A stretch of DNA of 64,000 nucleotides from Elmis aenea (taxonomy: Eukaryota; Arthropoda; Insecta; Coleoptera; Elmidae): contig OX393579.1 in assembly GCA_947652605.1 (NCBI GenBank), positions 23,643,674 through 23,707,673 on the forward strand, read 5' to 3'. A model generated the notes under the pieces. That model was not told the DNA's origin, searched no databases, and saw only the letters and a program-made list of their open reading frames with translations. Shown piece by piece: positions 47,014-58,106 of this stretch (position 1 is its first letter; every line of letters starts with the position of its first letter). The translations under genes were made by a program, and so were the position numbers.

Positions 47014-47289
47014 GTCCTCGTTTTAAAATATACCTTTTTAGGCAGAGATAACCCTTACAATAAAAAGAAATGTGAAAGAGTAAGATACGCGATAACCAAG
47101 AAACATAGCAAGGCCTCCGGTTTCATTATGTACACAAACGAAAAGGATGCAAAACGGGCAAGGATAATGGATAGATGTGGAGGGGAAGAATTACAGATTA
47201 GGATAAATTGTATGGTTTTGAGATACGCACCGATGCGTGTGCTAAACAGAGATAAAGACGTAGCAATTTCAAATAACTTGGCCTTTAAA
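47014..47289 (+). other. RRM-like open reading frame, possible exon or retro-fragment
   Basis: The plus strand is open for 91 codons between a stop at 47011 and a TAG at 47287. The middle reads KKHSKASGFIMYTNEKDAKR and then EELQIRIN. KASGFIMY fits the RNP1 octamer of RNA-recognition motifs ([RK]-G-[FY]-[GA]-[FY]-[ILV]-x-[FY]), and the DAKRA helix and final I-R-I-N strand follow at the usual spacing. An acceptor-like TACCTTTTTAG ends at 47041. No clear donor was found before the stop. It could be a terminal exon, a processed-gene fragment, or part of a retroelement ORF1. The RNP2 strand is not visible. Confidence 0.35.
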
Positions 47290-47536
47290 TAGCACCCATT
47301 AACACTAAATAAGTTTAAAGCTCAATTGTTGATTTCGTTCGTCTATTTTTGCACGTCATAATTTGTCGCAAAGTTGTATCACTTTTATAATTATTTGTAT
47401 CTTTTGGCAGCGTACACTGGAAATTGGTTTATTTGGAACACGATATTGCCAAAAGTTTAACACAATACTGTGCTGATTTGTTATTCATGATGTTTTAGAT
47501 TAGTTGAACGTAGTTAAATACAGGATAATGAAATGT

Positions 47537-47880
47537 CTATTCAATTAAACTAAAGCAAAATTTGCACAGTCTGACAAAAAAGTTTCTCGGCTTTTGGTTA
47601 AAACGTGTGATAAAAATTTCACTTATTAAGATCATCCTCTCTTTGATTAATACACATAACTTCTTAAAAATGCTTCTTTCGAAAAAGCTTTCACTTGGCA
47701 TGCTGTTTTGAATGGTTGGTTCATTATCGAATCTCTGCTCATTAAACATTAATTTCGGCTTTAGAATAGAAAGTAAGTTCGCAAGTCCGTCGGGCGAGTA
47801 AGGAGGTTGTTGTACATAGTCAACCTTCTTCTTAGCTAAAAAGTGCGGCACAACAGCATTGTCATGCGTTCTGTTGCACT
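47537..47880 (-). pseudogene. mariner transposase C-terminal remnant
   Basis: The minus strand reads NAHDNAVVPHFLAKKKVDYV, then QQPPYSPDG, then KPKLMF and QRFDNEPTIQ. These follow the mariner order N-A-P-x-H, P-Y-S-P-D-L-A, F-P-x-L-K and R-F. The segment after SPD is shifted, so the APCDFFLF block with the last catalytic Asp is scrambled. The 3' part (ISEIFITRFNQKPRNFF) resembles the tail of some mariner proteins. No terminal repeats were found. Confidence 0.72.
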
Positions 47881-48449
47881 AGACATTCTCGTAAACTTTT
47901 TACGCCGAACCCAATGAATTTCTTTAATTTAGTTATTTACCGTTTGCTCCCGTTTGTGGGGTATGAATATCGTGACGAATAAATTCTTTTTTGTCGAAAA
48001 ACACAATTAACATCGTTTTCATTGCAATTTTTGTATTCTGACTTTAATAACTTTCGACTTCCTGGGGCTTAGCTGTGTCGTAGTTGCTTTGTCGTTTCAG
48101 GATCATACAGTAAGCACCAGCATTTATTTTCCGTTGCAATTGATCGTAGTAAATGTTCCTTAGAGTACTATTTTCATTCTTTATTAGAATTCATTAGCGA
48201 ATTAAACGATGTGGTATCGTTTTTGATCGTTGGTCGGCCAATGCACAACAAAGCGCCCCCGCACACTCTTTTCCTGCCTACATTTCATGTTAAAATTCTT
48301 CAGCACATTTTTTTGTTGCCAGCAGTTAATAGTTCGATCATTCAAACAATTAACGTGCGGTCCTGGAATAAAACATTCTGGATTATGTCCGCGGTTTTGT
48401 TCGTTCCCGAAGAAGGACGCTCTGTAAACACTTCTCAGTGTATGTCAAT
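47881..48449. other. No gene recognised
   Basis: A 128-codon plus-strand frame at 48211-48597 runs into the next element and is composite, so it is not taken as a gene. Confidence 0.35.
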
Positions 48450-49135
48450 AGCCGCGTACTCACTTTGCGAGGCTGCCTCGCAGCGTGTGGACGTGCCTCG
48501 CGGTAAGCGGAGCACGCTCACCGCCTCGCGCGAGGCAGGCTCGACCCGAGCCACGGATTGTCGGTTTTTCTGTTATGCTCAAAGGCGCCTCGACTAGTCA
48601 GGACGTGCTAAAAACGGTTACGTCGAGCACTCGTGTTAACGTTGCATTTTTTACGAATGAAATTGTCAACTTTTCATAATACGATAACTTAAATAATATT
48701 GTACATGTTTTATTTGATTTCAAATGACACTCACTTAATAAGACCTTCTGTCCTCTTATTTATGATGTCTATAATGCTTTATTACTTTTTTACTCGTTTC
48801 TACAAATATTCCTATTTTGGTGTGACAATTAAGGGTTCATTATTAAAAGATATGTCTCTAATTAAAGAATTTCCACTTTCAAACCGTTTGCGATATAATT
48901 CTTTAACCCACCAACGTTTCCGTTTTCGTGGTTTTTCCTCTAATAAATGATAAATAAAAATAAAACGCTGCTGCCGAACGAACGTTTTCTGCCATTGCCT
49001 CGACCGTACTAATTTTGGCTCGATGTATTTTGTATCTTGGGCTGACTCGGCTCGCGCGCCAACCTCGCACCCACATTCCAGCCAAGGCTCGCGAGGCTGC
49101 CTCGCGAGGCCGCCTCGCAAAGTGAGTACGCGGCT
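48450..49135. mobile_element. GC-ended element, probable PIF/Harbinger derivative
   Basis: Ends AGCCGCGTACTCACTTTGCG and inverse flank 686 bases; both ends are very rich in GCCTCGCGAGGC palindromes. The target duplication is unclear. The minus-strand frame inside has a Harbinger-like signature, which suggests the class. Confidence 0.7.
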
Positions 49136-49159
49136 TTTAAGACTCCCACTTCTCAACAA
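48812..49159 (-). pseudogene. Harbinger-like transposase N-terminal fragment
   Basis: The 115-codon minus-strand frame contains EEKPRKRKRWWVKELYRKRF and ESGNSLIRD. A K/R-R-x-W-W-V-x-x-L/W-x-x-R motif near the N-terminus followed by G-x-x-x-x-L is common in arthropod PIF/Harbinger transposases. The helix and catalytic parts are missing, and the first codons come from the terminal repeat, so the native start is uncertain. Confidence 0.5.
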
Positions 49160-49252
49160 GTTAGCGCACCACTATTACAAAAAAAAAACAATCGGCCCAA
49201 GAACTTTGTTCTTATACTAAACTTGACTACAGTTAATATACAACGTACTTTA

Positions 49253-49567
49253 GTAATTTTGTTCTTCATCCGTCCGAAAAATCTGTTGTTTCCGTGTTGC
49301 CATGGTGATGAGTTATTTTGTCGATTTGCGCCTTTAAACAAGCGTCGTTATACCACCAAGCGAATGTTCACCTGTAGTTTGTTAAGTTATTGTTTAATCA
49401 TGGATGGTGACGATAGTGATTTTGGTGTCATTGGCGGACGCGGAAATAATATTGTACGTGACATACCCGTAAAGTGTCTTTACTGGACTCGTATGCTTTT
49501 AGGACTCGTCCCAGAACTGTTTGGTCGTCCGGTAAAGTACCACTTTCCGGTCTTGTTACATACATAA
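49253..49567 (+). pseudogene. Duplicated putative first exon, copy 1
   Basis: From an ATG at 49400 the frame reads MDGDDSDFGVIGGRG and later RPVKYHFPVLL, matching copy 2 at 49816. Relative to copy 2 it has a small insertion near 49470 and lacks the splice donor at the matching position (GTTACATAC instead of GTTAGGTAAATA), so it reads into a stop at 49565. The upstream 140 bases are also duplicated, including TTGCCATGGTGATGA. The protein is not recognised. Confidence 0.45.
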
Positions 49568-49568
49568 A

Positions 49569-49990
49569 TACCTATTTTGTTCGTCCGACCAGAAAATCTG
49601 TTTCCGATCAATTTTTATGCTGGAAAGTTCATCTTTACTGGCCTAGGTAAAAAAATAACTTGTTGCCATGGTAATAAGTTGTCTTTACAGGCCTAGGCCG
49701 GAAAGTAGTTGGTTGCCATGGTGATGATTTTTTTTGTTGATTTGCGCTGTCAAAAAAGCGTCAATATACCACCAAGCGAGTTTTCACCTGTATTTTGTTA
49801 AGTTATTATTTAACTATGGATGGTGACGATAGTGATTTTGGTGTCAGTGGCGGACCCAGAAGGACTATTGTACGTGACATACCCGTGTCTTTATTGGACT
49901 CGTATGCTTCCAGGACTCGCCTACGGCTCGTCCAAAAACTACTTACTCGTCCAGTAAAGTACCACTTTCCGGTCTTGTTAGGTAAATAAC
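49569..49990 (+). other. Duplicated putative first exon, copy 2, with splice donor
   Basis: From an ATG at 49816 the frame reads MDGDDSDFGVSGGPRRTIVR and ends RPVKYHFPVLLG at a donor G|GTAAATA (49982). The 5' flank contains a further local duplication of about 50 bases carrying TTGCCATGGT (near 49660 and 49715). Conserved frame and donor in this copy, but not in copy 1, suggest copy 2 is or was the functional exon. A downstream exon was not found; the family is unknown. Confidence 0.45.
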
Positions 49991-50455
49991 TGTTATTTGC
50001 ATAGTACGTAAATATAAAGTGAACTATTTTTGATGAATTTAATAACTGATCTATTTTTTTACAGAATAGTTTGAAACTTTGACCGAGAAAAATGATTTTG
50101 TTTTTACTAAATTATAAGTACGATAATTAAAAACGTATCCAGATGTTTATCTTTTTCTAAAATAAAAAATCCGCCACATTTTACCGTTGCAATTGTTCTA
50201 TTGTTTCTAAAGGATGTATTTACCTTATTTACATACCTACTGAAAATAAGTTTTGGTGTATTATGTGCTCGTACTGGTACTGCGTTTGTTTTTATTTTTT
50301 TGTGAATCTCGCTTGCGTGATAAAGGTGACCAGAGACGTTATTATACGTATTGTTTCGTATTGTTGTCCACTTTGACCGAGTGCAATGAGTAAAGTATTA
50401 CAATCCCGGAATAAAGCTTTAGCCAATAGTAAGCAGTAATTTAGGTTAAAATAGA
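49991..50455. other. No gene recognised
   Basis: AT-rich DNA between the duplicated exon and the 7.3-kb transposon. Confidence 0.35.
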
Positions 50456-51734
50456 CGTTTGTATGGAAAGCCATCCATGTCTTTATTCGATAAATAGTTA
50501 AGATGTCATTTTAAACGGGGCAAATTGAAATTTGGGAACTGAAAAATCTAGAACGGAATCGTATGACATACTGATTTTTGACACTCTAAAAGCGACTAAC
50601 TTGGCACGCCAAGCGTTTCTTTAATGCTTATTCTAAAAAACTAAAATTTAACCACTGCTAACATTTCTAGAATTTAAATTTTGTACTTCGATAATTTTGA
50701 CTAACACAAAATTTAATTTCTAGAATGCCTCCCGTAAACTTTTTGTTTTTTAAATTTTTACACCTGTTTTTTGGAAATTATATTATTTTTGATTTTGAAC
50801 CGAACGGCGTTCCTAGCAAGGAGTTAAAATTTAATTTTTAGAAATGTAAACTTGCCTTGTAATTTTAAAAAAACAAAACTGCTCCTTTACCAATGCAAGA
50901 AAGCAATTTTTAAACACTTGACAATTCGGCGAGCAACGCTTGTTACATTTTAAATTTTCTAAAATGTACTCGCTGCTAGAAAATTAAAACTTGTACACTT
51001 GCTAAACCAATCAAACGCCTTTCCAGCGGTTCACAACAGTTCGGCACTTCGGTACTTCGGTTCGTAACTGAGATAGTGAGCCCTGCGCGGGCAAATCTGT
51101 TCTGTGATTACTAGGAACTGTCATCTGTCAGTGCGATACTTTATTTTTCAGTTAATTCGAATGATTTTGTAAGTATGTATACAATGTAATATACTTCCGT
51201 AATGCCCCCCAATGGTAAATTGTCTTTTTTTTTTATATACGTCGGTACATAGTTGGTTTTTGTATATTAATTTGAAATAATTTTGAGATTAGGTTGGTTG
51301 ACATTACGGTTATATTTATGGGTTATGTTTATGTATCAGTATCGCTTTTAATCACATTTTTCTGCAATAGCTGGACTCCTAACACTATAAAGAGACATCA
51401 ATTGGAGTGTATCTAAAGAATATGTTATGTGACAGAATTCCGTACGTTACTGTTATTGGTATTGCCCATTGTATCCTGCCATATTTTACCCAGAAACATT
51501 CGAGTACATTAGCTCTACCAACACGCCAATTTGAGACTCGGTCCTTTAAGTTTGCCGCATATACCATACCGCCTCGTTAACGATCAGGTATTGCATGGTA
51601 AAATAAGATTAGCAAAGTTAAAAACAGAATGGAGCATAATCTGTGAGCTTCCACTTGACTGATAGATTACACGAGGCAATTCAAAAGTGTACATGGAAAA
51701 AAACTTATGTCAGCTTCGTTAATTTACAATCGCT

Positions 51735-53570
51735 ATGCCTTCAAATAATAATCTGCGCAGAGTTAAAAATAGAATCAAGCATAATTTGTTAGTAGTTGAA
51801 CGCTCGCTTTTGCAAGGCAGTAGTTGCGAAGAAATCATACGTTTGTTAAATGAATCGCAAATAAATTTGTCAAGGATCAGGTCACGTTTAAGCCAAGAAA
51901 AATTCGAAGGGATAAAACGCTGCATTGAAGAATTAATTAGTATCTGCACAACATCAGGAAATTATGTGAGCAATTCAGATTCATATAGTCCCGAAAGGGT
52001 AAATTCAGGTGAGTAAATATTCCTAAATAAAATGTAAATGTGTTACAAAATGTAATCCTTTTCAAGGAAATTCAAGAGGTCGACCAACAGTAGTAATTAC
52101 TAGAGACCAGCTTCAGCTGGGCTTATCTCTAGGTCAAACTGTACCAGAAATTGCCGACTTATTTCAATGTAGCCGCAGTACAATTTACAGACGATGTAGA
52201 AAAGAAAATATTTGGTTTGGACAACGTTACACAACAATCAGCGATGAAGAACTAAAAACAAAAGTTGAGGAATTACATCAACGGTTTCCTAATAGCGGAG
52301 CAGTGGTAATAATATTGAACAAATTAAGAAAGCTCTAATTTTTATTTATATTAATATATTTAGATAATGCACGGACATCTCCTTGCTGCTGGTATATGTG
52401 TCACAAGATGTCGAATTCGAAACACTCTGGTCCAAATCGATCCCATTGGAACAGCTGCCAGATGCTCCACAACCGTTAAAAGACGAGTTTATAAAGTTCC
52501 AAGTCCTAATTCTCTCTGGCACATCGATGCACATATGAAACTATCTAGGTGTGTAGAAACATGTAGGAGTATATTCTTATTTTGAAATTCTGACCATCTC
52601 AACACATCATGTGGTATTATCGATAAAATTCTTTACCTCAGTGTTATTTGTTAGATGTTGTTGTTGTTATACATTTTGTGCAGTTTTTCACTTTTAAATC
52701 GTTCAATAACAAGATTAATGTGAAATAAAACTTTAGGCCTAATAATCTCCATTATGGTTGAGAATCAGACTTACACATACTGTTTTAGTTTTTCTTATCG
52801 ATGTACTGTTTATTTTAGATGGGGTTTTGTAACGCATGGGTGCATAGACGGGTATTCAAGGGTTGTTATGTACTTATCCTGTGCAACATCGATAACAGCC
52901 GACTGTGATAAATCTTTTTGTACCTGCAGTCCAAAAGTATGGCTTACCCGCAAGAGTTCGATCGGACCACGGATATGAAAATATTTTTGTTGCCGTATTT
53001 ATGAACTCTATTCGAGGATTGAGTCGTGGTAGTCATATTTGTGGGAGATCAGTTCATAATCAGAGAATTGAGAGACTTTAGTTGGATATTTTTCAGAACG
53101 TGGTCAAAGGATTCTACGATGAATTTTATATCCTAGAAGAAATGCATTTGCTGGATCCAAATAATACACTGCATCGTTTTATATTGCATAAAGTGTATCT
53201 TGCAGATATTAACCAAGCATTAAAATTATTTGTGAATGCTTGGAATCATCACAAGATTCACACCGAACATCAAAAAACACCCTTGCAGCTATGGATTAAT
53301 GGTTTGTTAGGGCAAATTAACTCCAATCGCACAGTTATAACAGAACTTTTAAACCCCCCTGCTAATATAATAGAAAGGATGCAAGTAACTTTAGATCTTC
53401 AGTACGGTATCAACACTACAGCGTTGCAATTGGACGTTAACAGAAACGATGATGTAAATTTTAATTTAACTGAAGAACAGAACGTCCACTTGGAAAGTTT
53501 GCTTTCTCTGGAGGGGCCCTCCAGAGAAAAATATTCAACATGCCTAGAATATTTAAGTGCTTTTTACTAA
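51735..53570 (+). pseudogene. Four-exon integrase-core (DDE) transposase, disrupted
   Basis: Exons by splice consensus: 51735-52008 (donor GTGAGT), 52067-52305 (acceptor TTTTCAAG), 52364-52548 (donor GTGTGT), 52819-53570 (acceptor TATTTTAG); phases join correctly. Exon 2 has a helix-turn-helix (TVPEIADLFQCSRSTIYRRC). The catalytic core spans exons 3-4: WHIDAH (Asp 1), [10 protein letters not shown] (Asp 2) and NQRIERL (Glu), with 34 residues between the last two, as in rve/IS3-type integrases; GCIDGYSR follows exon 3. Exon 4 is broken by a frameshift near 52904 and a TGG-to-TAG change at 53079-53081. The C-terminal part (NAWNHHKIHTEHQKTPLQLW) is intact. A TTATGTCAG acceptor near 51712 suggests an untranslated first exon. 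Presence of introns excludes a processed copy. Confidence 0.85.
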
Positions 53571-53588
53571 ATCATCCGTCTTAAATAT

Positions 53589-53756
53589 TAAGGTGACCAA
53601 CCGTCCTTTCAGGGAGGACAGTCCTTTTGTTAATTCTGTCCTCCCTCGTATTACAGTGTATCATTGTAGCACTGAATAAAATGTTTCTTTTATTTCCGAG
53701 ATTTTTTTCTTCAATTTGTATGTGTCCTTTTCATTGTGAAAAAGTTGGTCACCTTA
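53589..53756. mobile_element. 168-bp MITE, hAT-like
   Basis: Ends TAAGGTGACCAAC and inverse; TAAATAT flanks both sides (53582-53588, 53757-53763), a 7-bp duplication or a decayed 8-bp one. It lies 18 bases after the transposase stop codon. Confidence 0.75.
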
Positions 53757-53899
53757 TAAATATGTACATGAAGACGCATTAAAATAATAGGTTAGGTTAG
53801 GAAGTTAACGTAGATTTTTATTTTACAAACATGAGCACTTTCGAATAAAATAATATAAAGTTACATATAAGTTTTTGATTTCACGTACACTCACTCATA

Positions 53900-56110
53900 C
53901 AGGGTATTTCAAATTCATTATTAGAGATCGAGGGAAGGTTTTATGCTAAATTTTATGCCGATTAATAAGGTCCAATAAGATTTTAAATATGAGCAAATAG
54001 TTTTTTATAAATGTTAATCTTTAATTTATTAATATAAATCTTGGTTAAAAAGAATTTTTAATAAATGTATATTCAATTTTCTACTTCATTTTTTTTTAAG
54101 GTGATTGTATATTTGATTTATCATTTTAATTTTATTGGTTAATAAGAAAAACTAGAATAGCAAATTTTTTCACATGCTGGAAGAAGTCTCGTTGAGCTTT
54201 GTTGTTTATTTGAATCGCTTATAGCACAAACATCCCCAGTCCAATGTAAACTTTTGGGAATTGTAAGATGTATTTAAAATTGGTTTATTTTTATTTTGCT
54301 CACATAACTGTTCCATTGAAATTTAATGAGCTTAGTTCGTTTTACAATGAGTGTTTGATTTCGGTTTTGGCAAGATCTGTATATCAGGTTAATACAGAAA
54401 AAAAAACAATGAGTATTTTATAGCAACTTAACTTTTTTTTATAAAGCTTGTAGGTATAACTTTTTTATGTTCAATTAAATGAATTGTTTTAAATTTGTGA
54501 GTATAAAATTCAACAATACTTTCTTCATACTACGTATGGCAAAAGTAAACAATTGAGTAACTAAGAAAAAATTAAAATAGTTTTTAGGATGTTTTTATAG
54601 CCAACTCGTCCCAGACGATATTCAAACTTAAACAAAGGTCGTTTTGTATTTTAAATTGAGTTTTAAATAATTCATATGCTGCAAAAACTATAAATATTTT
54701 CAGTGAATTATCTTTGAACGTTAAGTCATTTGTCACATTTCTTATTAAATCAAGAACTAACAGCAAGAAAGCTGTAAATTTTTCAGTTGCCTATGTTTAA
54801 AGTACCATTGAACGTAAACACAATAACATTTAGTAATTTCACAAAATTGTAAGTTACTGTTTAAAATAATAAGTTGAAAAAAATTAAGAAACGCCTTAGA
54901 AGTTGTAAAAAAAATAAACTTATAAACCTTGATATGCATACATACACATTTTTTATTAAACTTGTTTATTTACACAAAGGTGTAACAATTCACAGCGCCT
55001 TTACAATAAAATGAAGAGCCGTTAATATTTTACAAAAGAATAGATGTTGCATCAAATAATAAATGAACATTGGATTACTTAAAAACTGCACAATGCCATA
55101 CATAAACATAGTAAAAGAAACGTACAATTGTACACTTAACGACAAATACAAAATATAACCATGCGATAAAAAAACATTTAAAAAATAAACTTATGCATTA
55201 AAAAACATGACAAACATGAGGATGTTATAACAAAATATACTATAATATGGACTCCATCTTTTTAAAGGAACTGTTATACGTGTACTATTTCACTTGCATC
55301 ACATTTCAGATAATTCACTTTTTGATGTACGTTGCTTGTTGCTGGAGATCACATTTATTTTAACGAACTTCTACCGGTTGCGAAATTAAAAATTATGCAC
55401 ACACGAACACAATACACCTGTATTTTTCGCTTTAATTTACCAACCTTTGTTATTATTTCTGCACTATATAAATAATCTTTAAGAACATAATTTTAAGCAT
55501 GCTAAAAAAATAATTAAGAAACTGTTCATTTCATATGCAGCTTTCAACAGAGCACACATAGTTTTTTTTTTGATAATTATGAGTGTGCAATGCTATTAAT
55601 ACGGCAATTTATTAACGTTATTTTAAAATATAATCCCTGAATCCTTCGTTTTTTTAAACATAACATGTTTGTAGGTTAGGTATTCTGTCGCATTTTAAAG
55701 AACATTCAACTGCCCGTCTCGATTTCACTGGTTAAAAAGAAACAAACTACATGGACGAACGTGTTTTGTTGTACCATCAAGGCGGGCAAATTAAATACAC
55801 AAAATTTTCCTTTTTTTTTTCCTTCTAAAGTAAGACGTTTCGAGTTATTCTGAATACATCTAACAACTGAGGCTGAAATTTTCTATCTATGCTATTTTTT
55901 TCTAAGCTGAAATGATCGTATTTAAAAAACGAGTATCTGTTTCTAAAAACACAATTTCATGAATAAGATCCCCCTATAATCATATATAACTTAGCACGAC
56001 CTAAAAACTGTTTTTCGATTTTCTTTCAAAAAAATGTGAGGAAAATTGGCTATACCCATATATGTCCATAAATATTAATAACAGCGATGTTCAATTTTTT
56101 ACAAATTATA
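53900..56110. other. Non-coding interior of the 7.3-kb transposon
   Basis: Begins with a mariner-type end (CAGGGTATTTCAAATTC at 53900) without a visible partner. A segment at about 54512 repeats one at 37505. No coding homology in about 2 kb. Confidence 0.45.
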
Positions 56111-56246
56111 CAAATATTGATATATTACACATAACTTTCTTATTTGAAATAGAAACCATAGTTGGCTTTGACATAAATCGAAAATATATAATTTGCTTAT
56201 GGTTGCTATTTAAAATAAGAAAGTTAGGTGTAATATATCAATATTG
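56111..56246. repeat. Hairpin with ~48-bp arms
   Basis: CAAATATTGATATATTACAC...AAATAGAAACCATA is followed after about 38 bases by its inverse. A GAAACCATAGTTGG segment of the arm-loop junction recurs in the palindrome at 58107-58937, hinting at a shared origin. A further CAGGGTG left end lies at 56545 without partner. Confidence 0.7.
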
Positions 56247-56544
56247 AAATGAGTAAAAAAAATGAATATCGCTATCTTCTTAAAAATAAAAAACGATGCC
56301 AAAAATGTCTTTAAAGTTTTTCTCCATCTTCTCGTTTAAGCGAGATATTTAACATTTTTAAAAAGTGCCGAAAATCTGTTTTTGGCTATATTTCGTAAAT
56401 TAAAAAAGATATCAAAAATCTGTTAACGGTAATGAAATTCTCTCGAAAAAAGAAATCGACACTACGTACTTGGTTTTTTAAAATCTCTGATAATAAGCGA
56501 GATACCCTATATGGGCATCGAAAATAGGCCATCCTGAACATATA

Positions 56545-57503
56545 CAGGGTGTTTTGTTTCGTAAAATTGCGAAAACATTCGGGAGGTGATTCCTTATAGA
56601 AAATTAAGGGGGGTCTTTGATATCGAATTTTTTCCTTAGACGTCTCCTTTTGGAGTTACACCCCCCTAAAGGGGAGCGGTAAAATTAGGTTTTTATTTTA
56701 TTTCTCAAATTTGAATAAACGTAGGAGAAAGATATCTGGTATATGTTTTATTATGGATTATTGTTAGTTATTTAATTGACAAAAAAAGAATTTGACGTTG
56801 GTTTACGACCGATTTACAATTAGGATTTGAATATGTATGTACTGTTTTGACAATCATTACGAGTAGTTAGGGAAAAATTTTCTTTCTTTATGAATATGTG
56901 CTTTGTTACGTGTCATTATAAATTGCTAACCTAACTAGCGATTCGTTTATCGAACCCGATGAAGTTTTTCAATAATTGTCGTATACATAATTCGCTCCGT
57001 ACAATAATTGTACATTTCATTTTCAAGTCGACCATGTGATCTACCCTATAGGCAACCAACAATAATGGTAATTTATCTTTGTTGCCGATGTACAAACACA
57101 TTTCTCTATGTACTTGAACTTATTAGACATATTTGTAATGGTAGCGTCCTCTATCGAAGCTAACGCAAACTATGGACTCGTCTGTTCCACTGAAATTGTT
57201 TGTGGTCGACTACTGCTGGAAATAGGCGGAGTTATGCTAAAGAAGGGATACTTAAAACACACCTACTGTATGTCGCCGTTGTCGCAAAAACCTATACCTC
57301 ATGTCTGGAGTCACAATTCTAGAAATTTAAAACTTATCGCATCGAGTTCAGTTTTAAATTTTTAAAATCGGTACGTTGTGCATTTTAACTGATGTAAAAT
57401 TGTTTTCTTGCATTATAAACTTGGTTTAGAAAATTTAATTTTTAGAAAAAGTTAACATGAACAGTAGGCGCCGTTTTGCATTGTACAATTCAAATTTAGG
57501 GTT
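56545..57503. other. Truncated CAGGGTG element and unannotated DNA
   Basis: Begins CAGGGTGTTTTGTTTCGTAA after TATA, with a short GGGGGG/CCCCCC imperfect hairpin at 56607-56677. No right terminus found. An 85-codon frame at 57108-57365 is not recognised. Confidence 0.4.
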
Positions 57504-57805
57504 TGTCAAAATTATCGAAGTACAAAATTTAAATTCTAGAAATGTTAGCAGTGGTTAAATTTTAGTTTTTTAGAATAAGCATTAAAGAAACGCTTGGCGT
57601 GCCAAGAACGTCGCTTTCAGAGTGTCAAAAATCAGTATGTCATACGATTCCGTTCTAGATTTTTCAGTTCCCAAATTTCAATTTGCCCCGTTTAAAATGA
57701 CATCTTAACTTTTTATCGAATAAAGACATGGATGGCGAACCTATTGTCAATGTACCATTCTAGAAATTAAATTTCCTTCTTTAAAGGAACGGATGGCTTT
57801 CCATA

Positions 57806-58106
57806 CGTTTGTATTGTTACTGGTGTTTTTGATGTATTGGATATGTTGTGCACTAATTGTAAGTGGAGAGCTTGTTGTGCTGTGCTGTGCTTTGGGTGAT
57901 GAAACATTGAGAGCGTTCGTACGTGAGTCAATAAAAGATTTGTTTAATTGTTTAGTTATACACAGTGTGCAATGTTCCCTCTAAGAGTAGACTGTCGCTG
58001 AGCTAAAAATATAAGAACTGAACACTTTAAACCAACAAATGAGCAAATAAAAAAGTCAAAATATAGCATTTATTTGCATGTTTACATATAAAATAGTTTT
58101 TATATA
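57806..58106. other. No feature recognised
   Basis: A 63-codon frame at 57793-57984 starts inside the transposon end and codes for a hydrophobic stretch; taken as chance. Confidence 0.35.

Larger units (their letters stand above)
50462..57805 (+). mobile_element. 7.3-kb DNA transposon with integrase-type transposase
   Basis: The ends TATGGAAAGCCATCC and GGATGGCTTTCCATA are perfect inverse copies, and CGTTTG occurs directly outside both (50456-50461, 57806-57811). Inverted homology continues inward for about 240 bases on the left (to ~50700) and 300 on the right (from ~57504), the right arm carrying some 80 extra bases bounded by GCCATCC. Both subterminal zones are rich in TTTCTAGAA-like motifs. 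The only recognised cargo is the intron-containing DDE gene at 51735-53570. A 6-bp duplication with an IS3/integrase-like enzyme points to the IS3EU group as I recall it; Ginger-like is an alternative. Later insertions occur inside (53589-53756 and others). Confidence 0.88.

Noticed and set aside
48211..48597. 128-codon frame considered as a gene
   Set aside because: It crosses the left terminal repeat of the GC-ended element at 48450, so it is a composite of unrelated sequence with no recognisable motif.
48450..49135. GC-rich ends considered as a CpG-island promoter
   Set aside because: The GC-rich blocks are inverse copies at the ends of a mobile element, which explains them.
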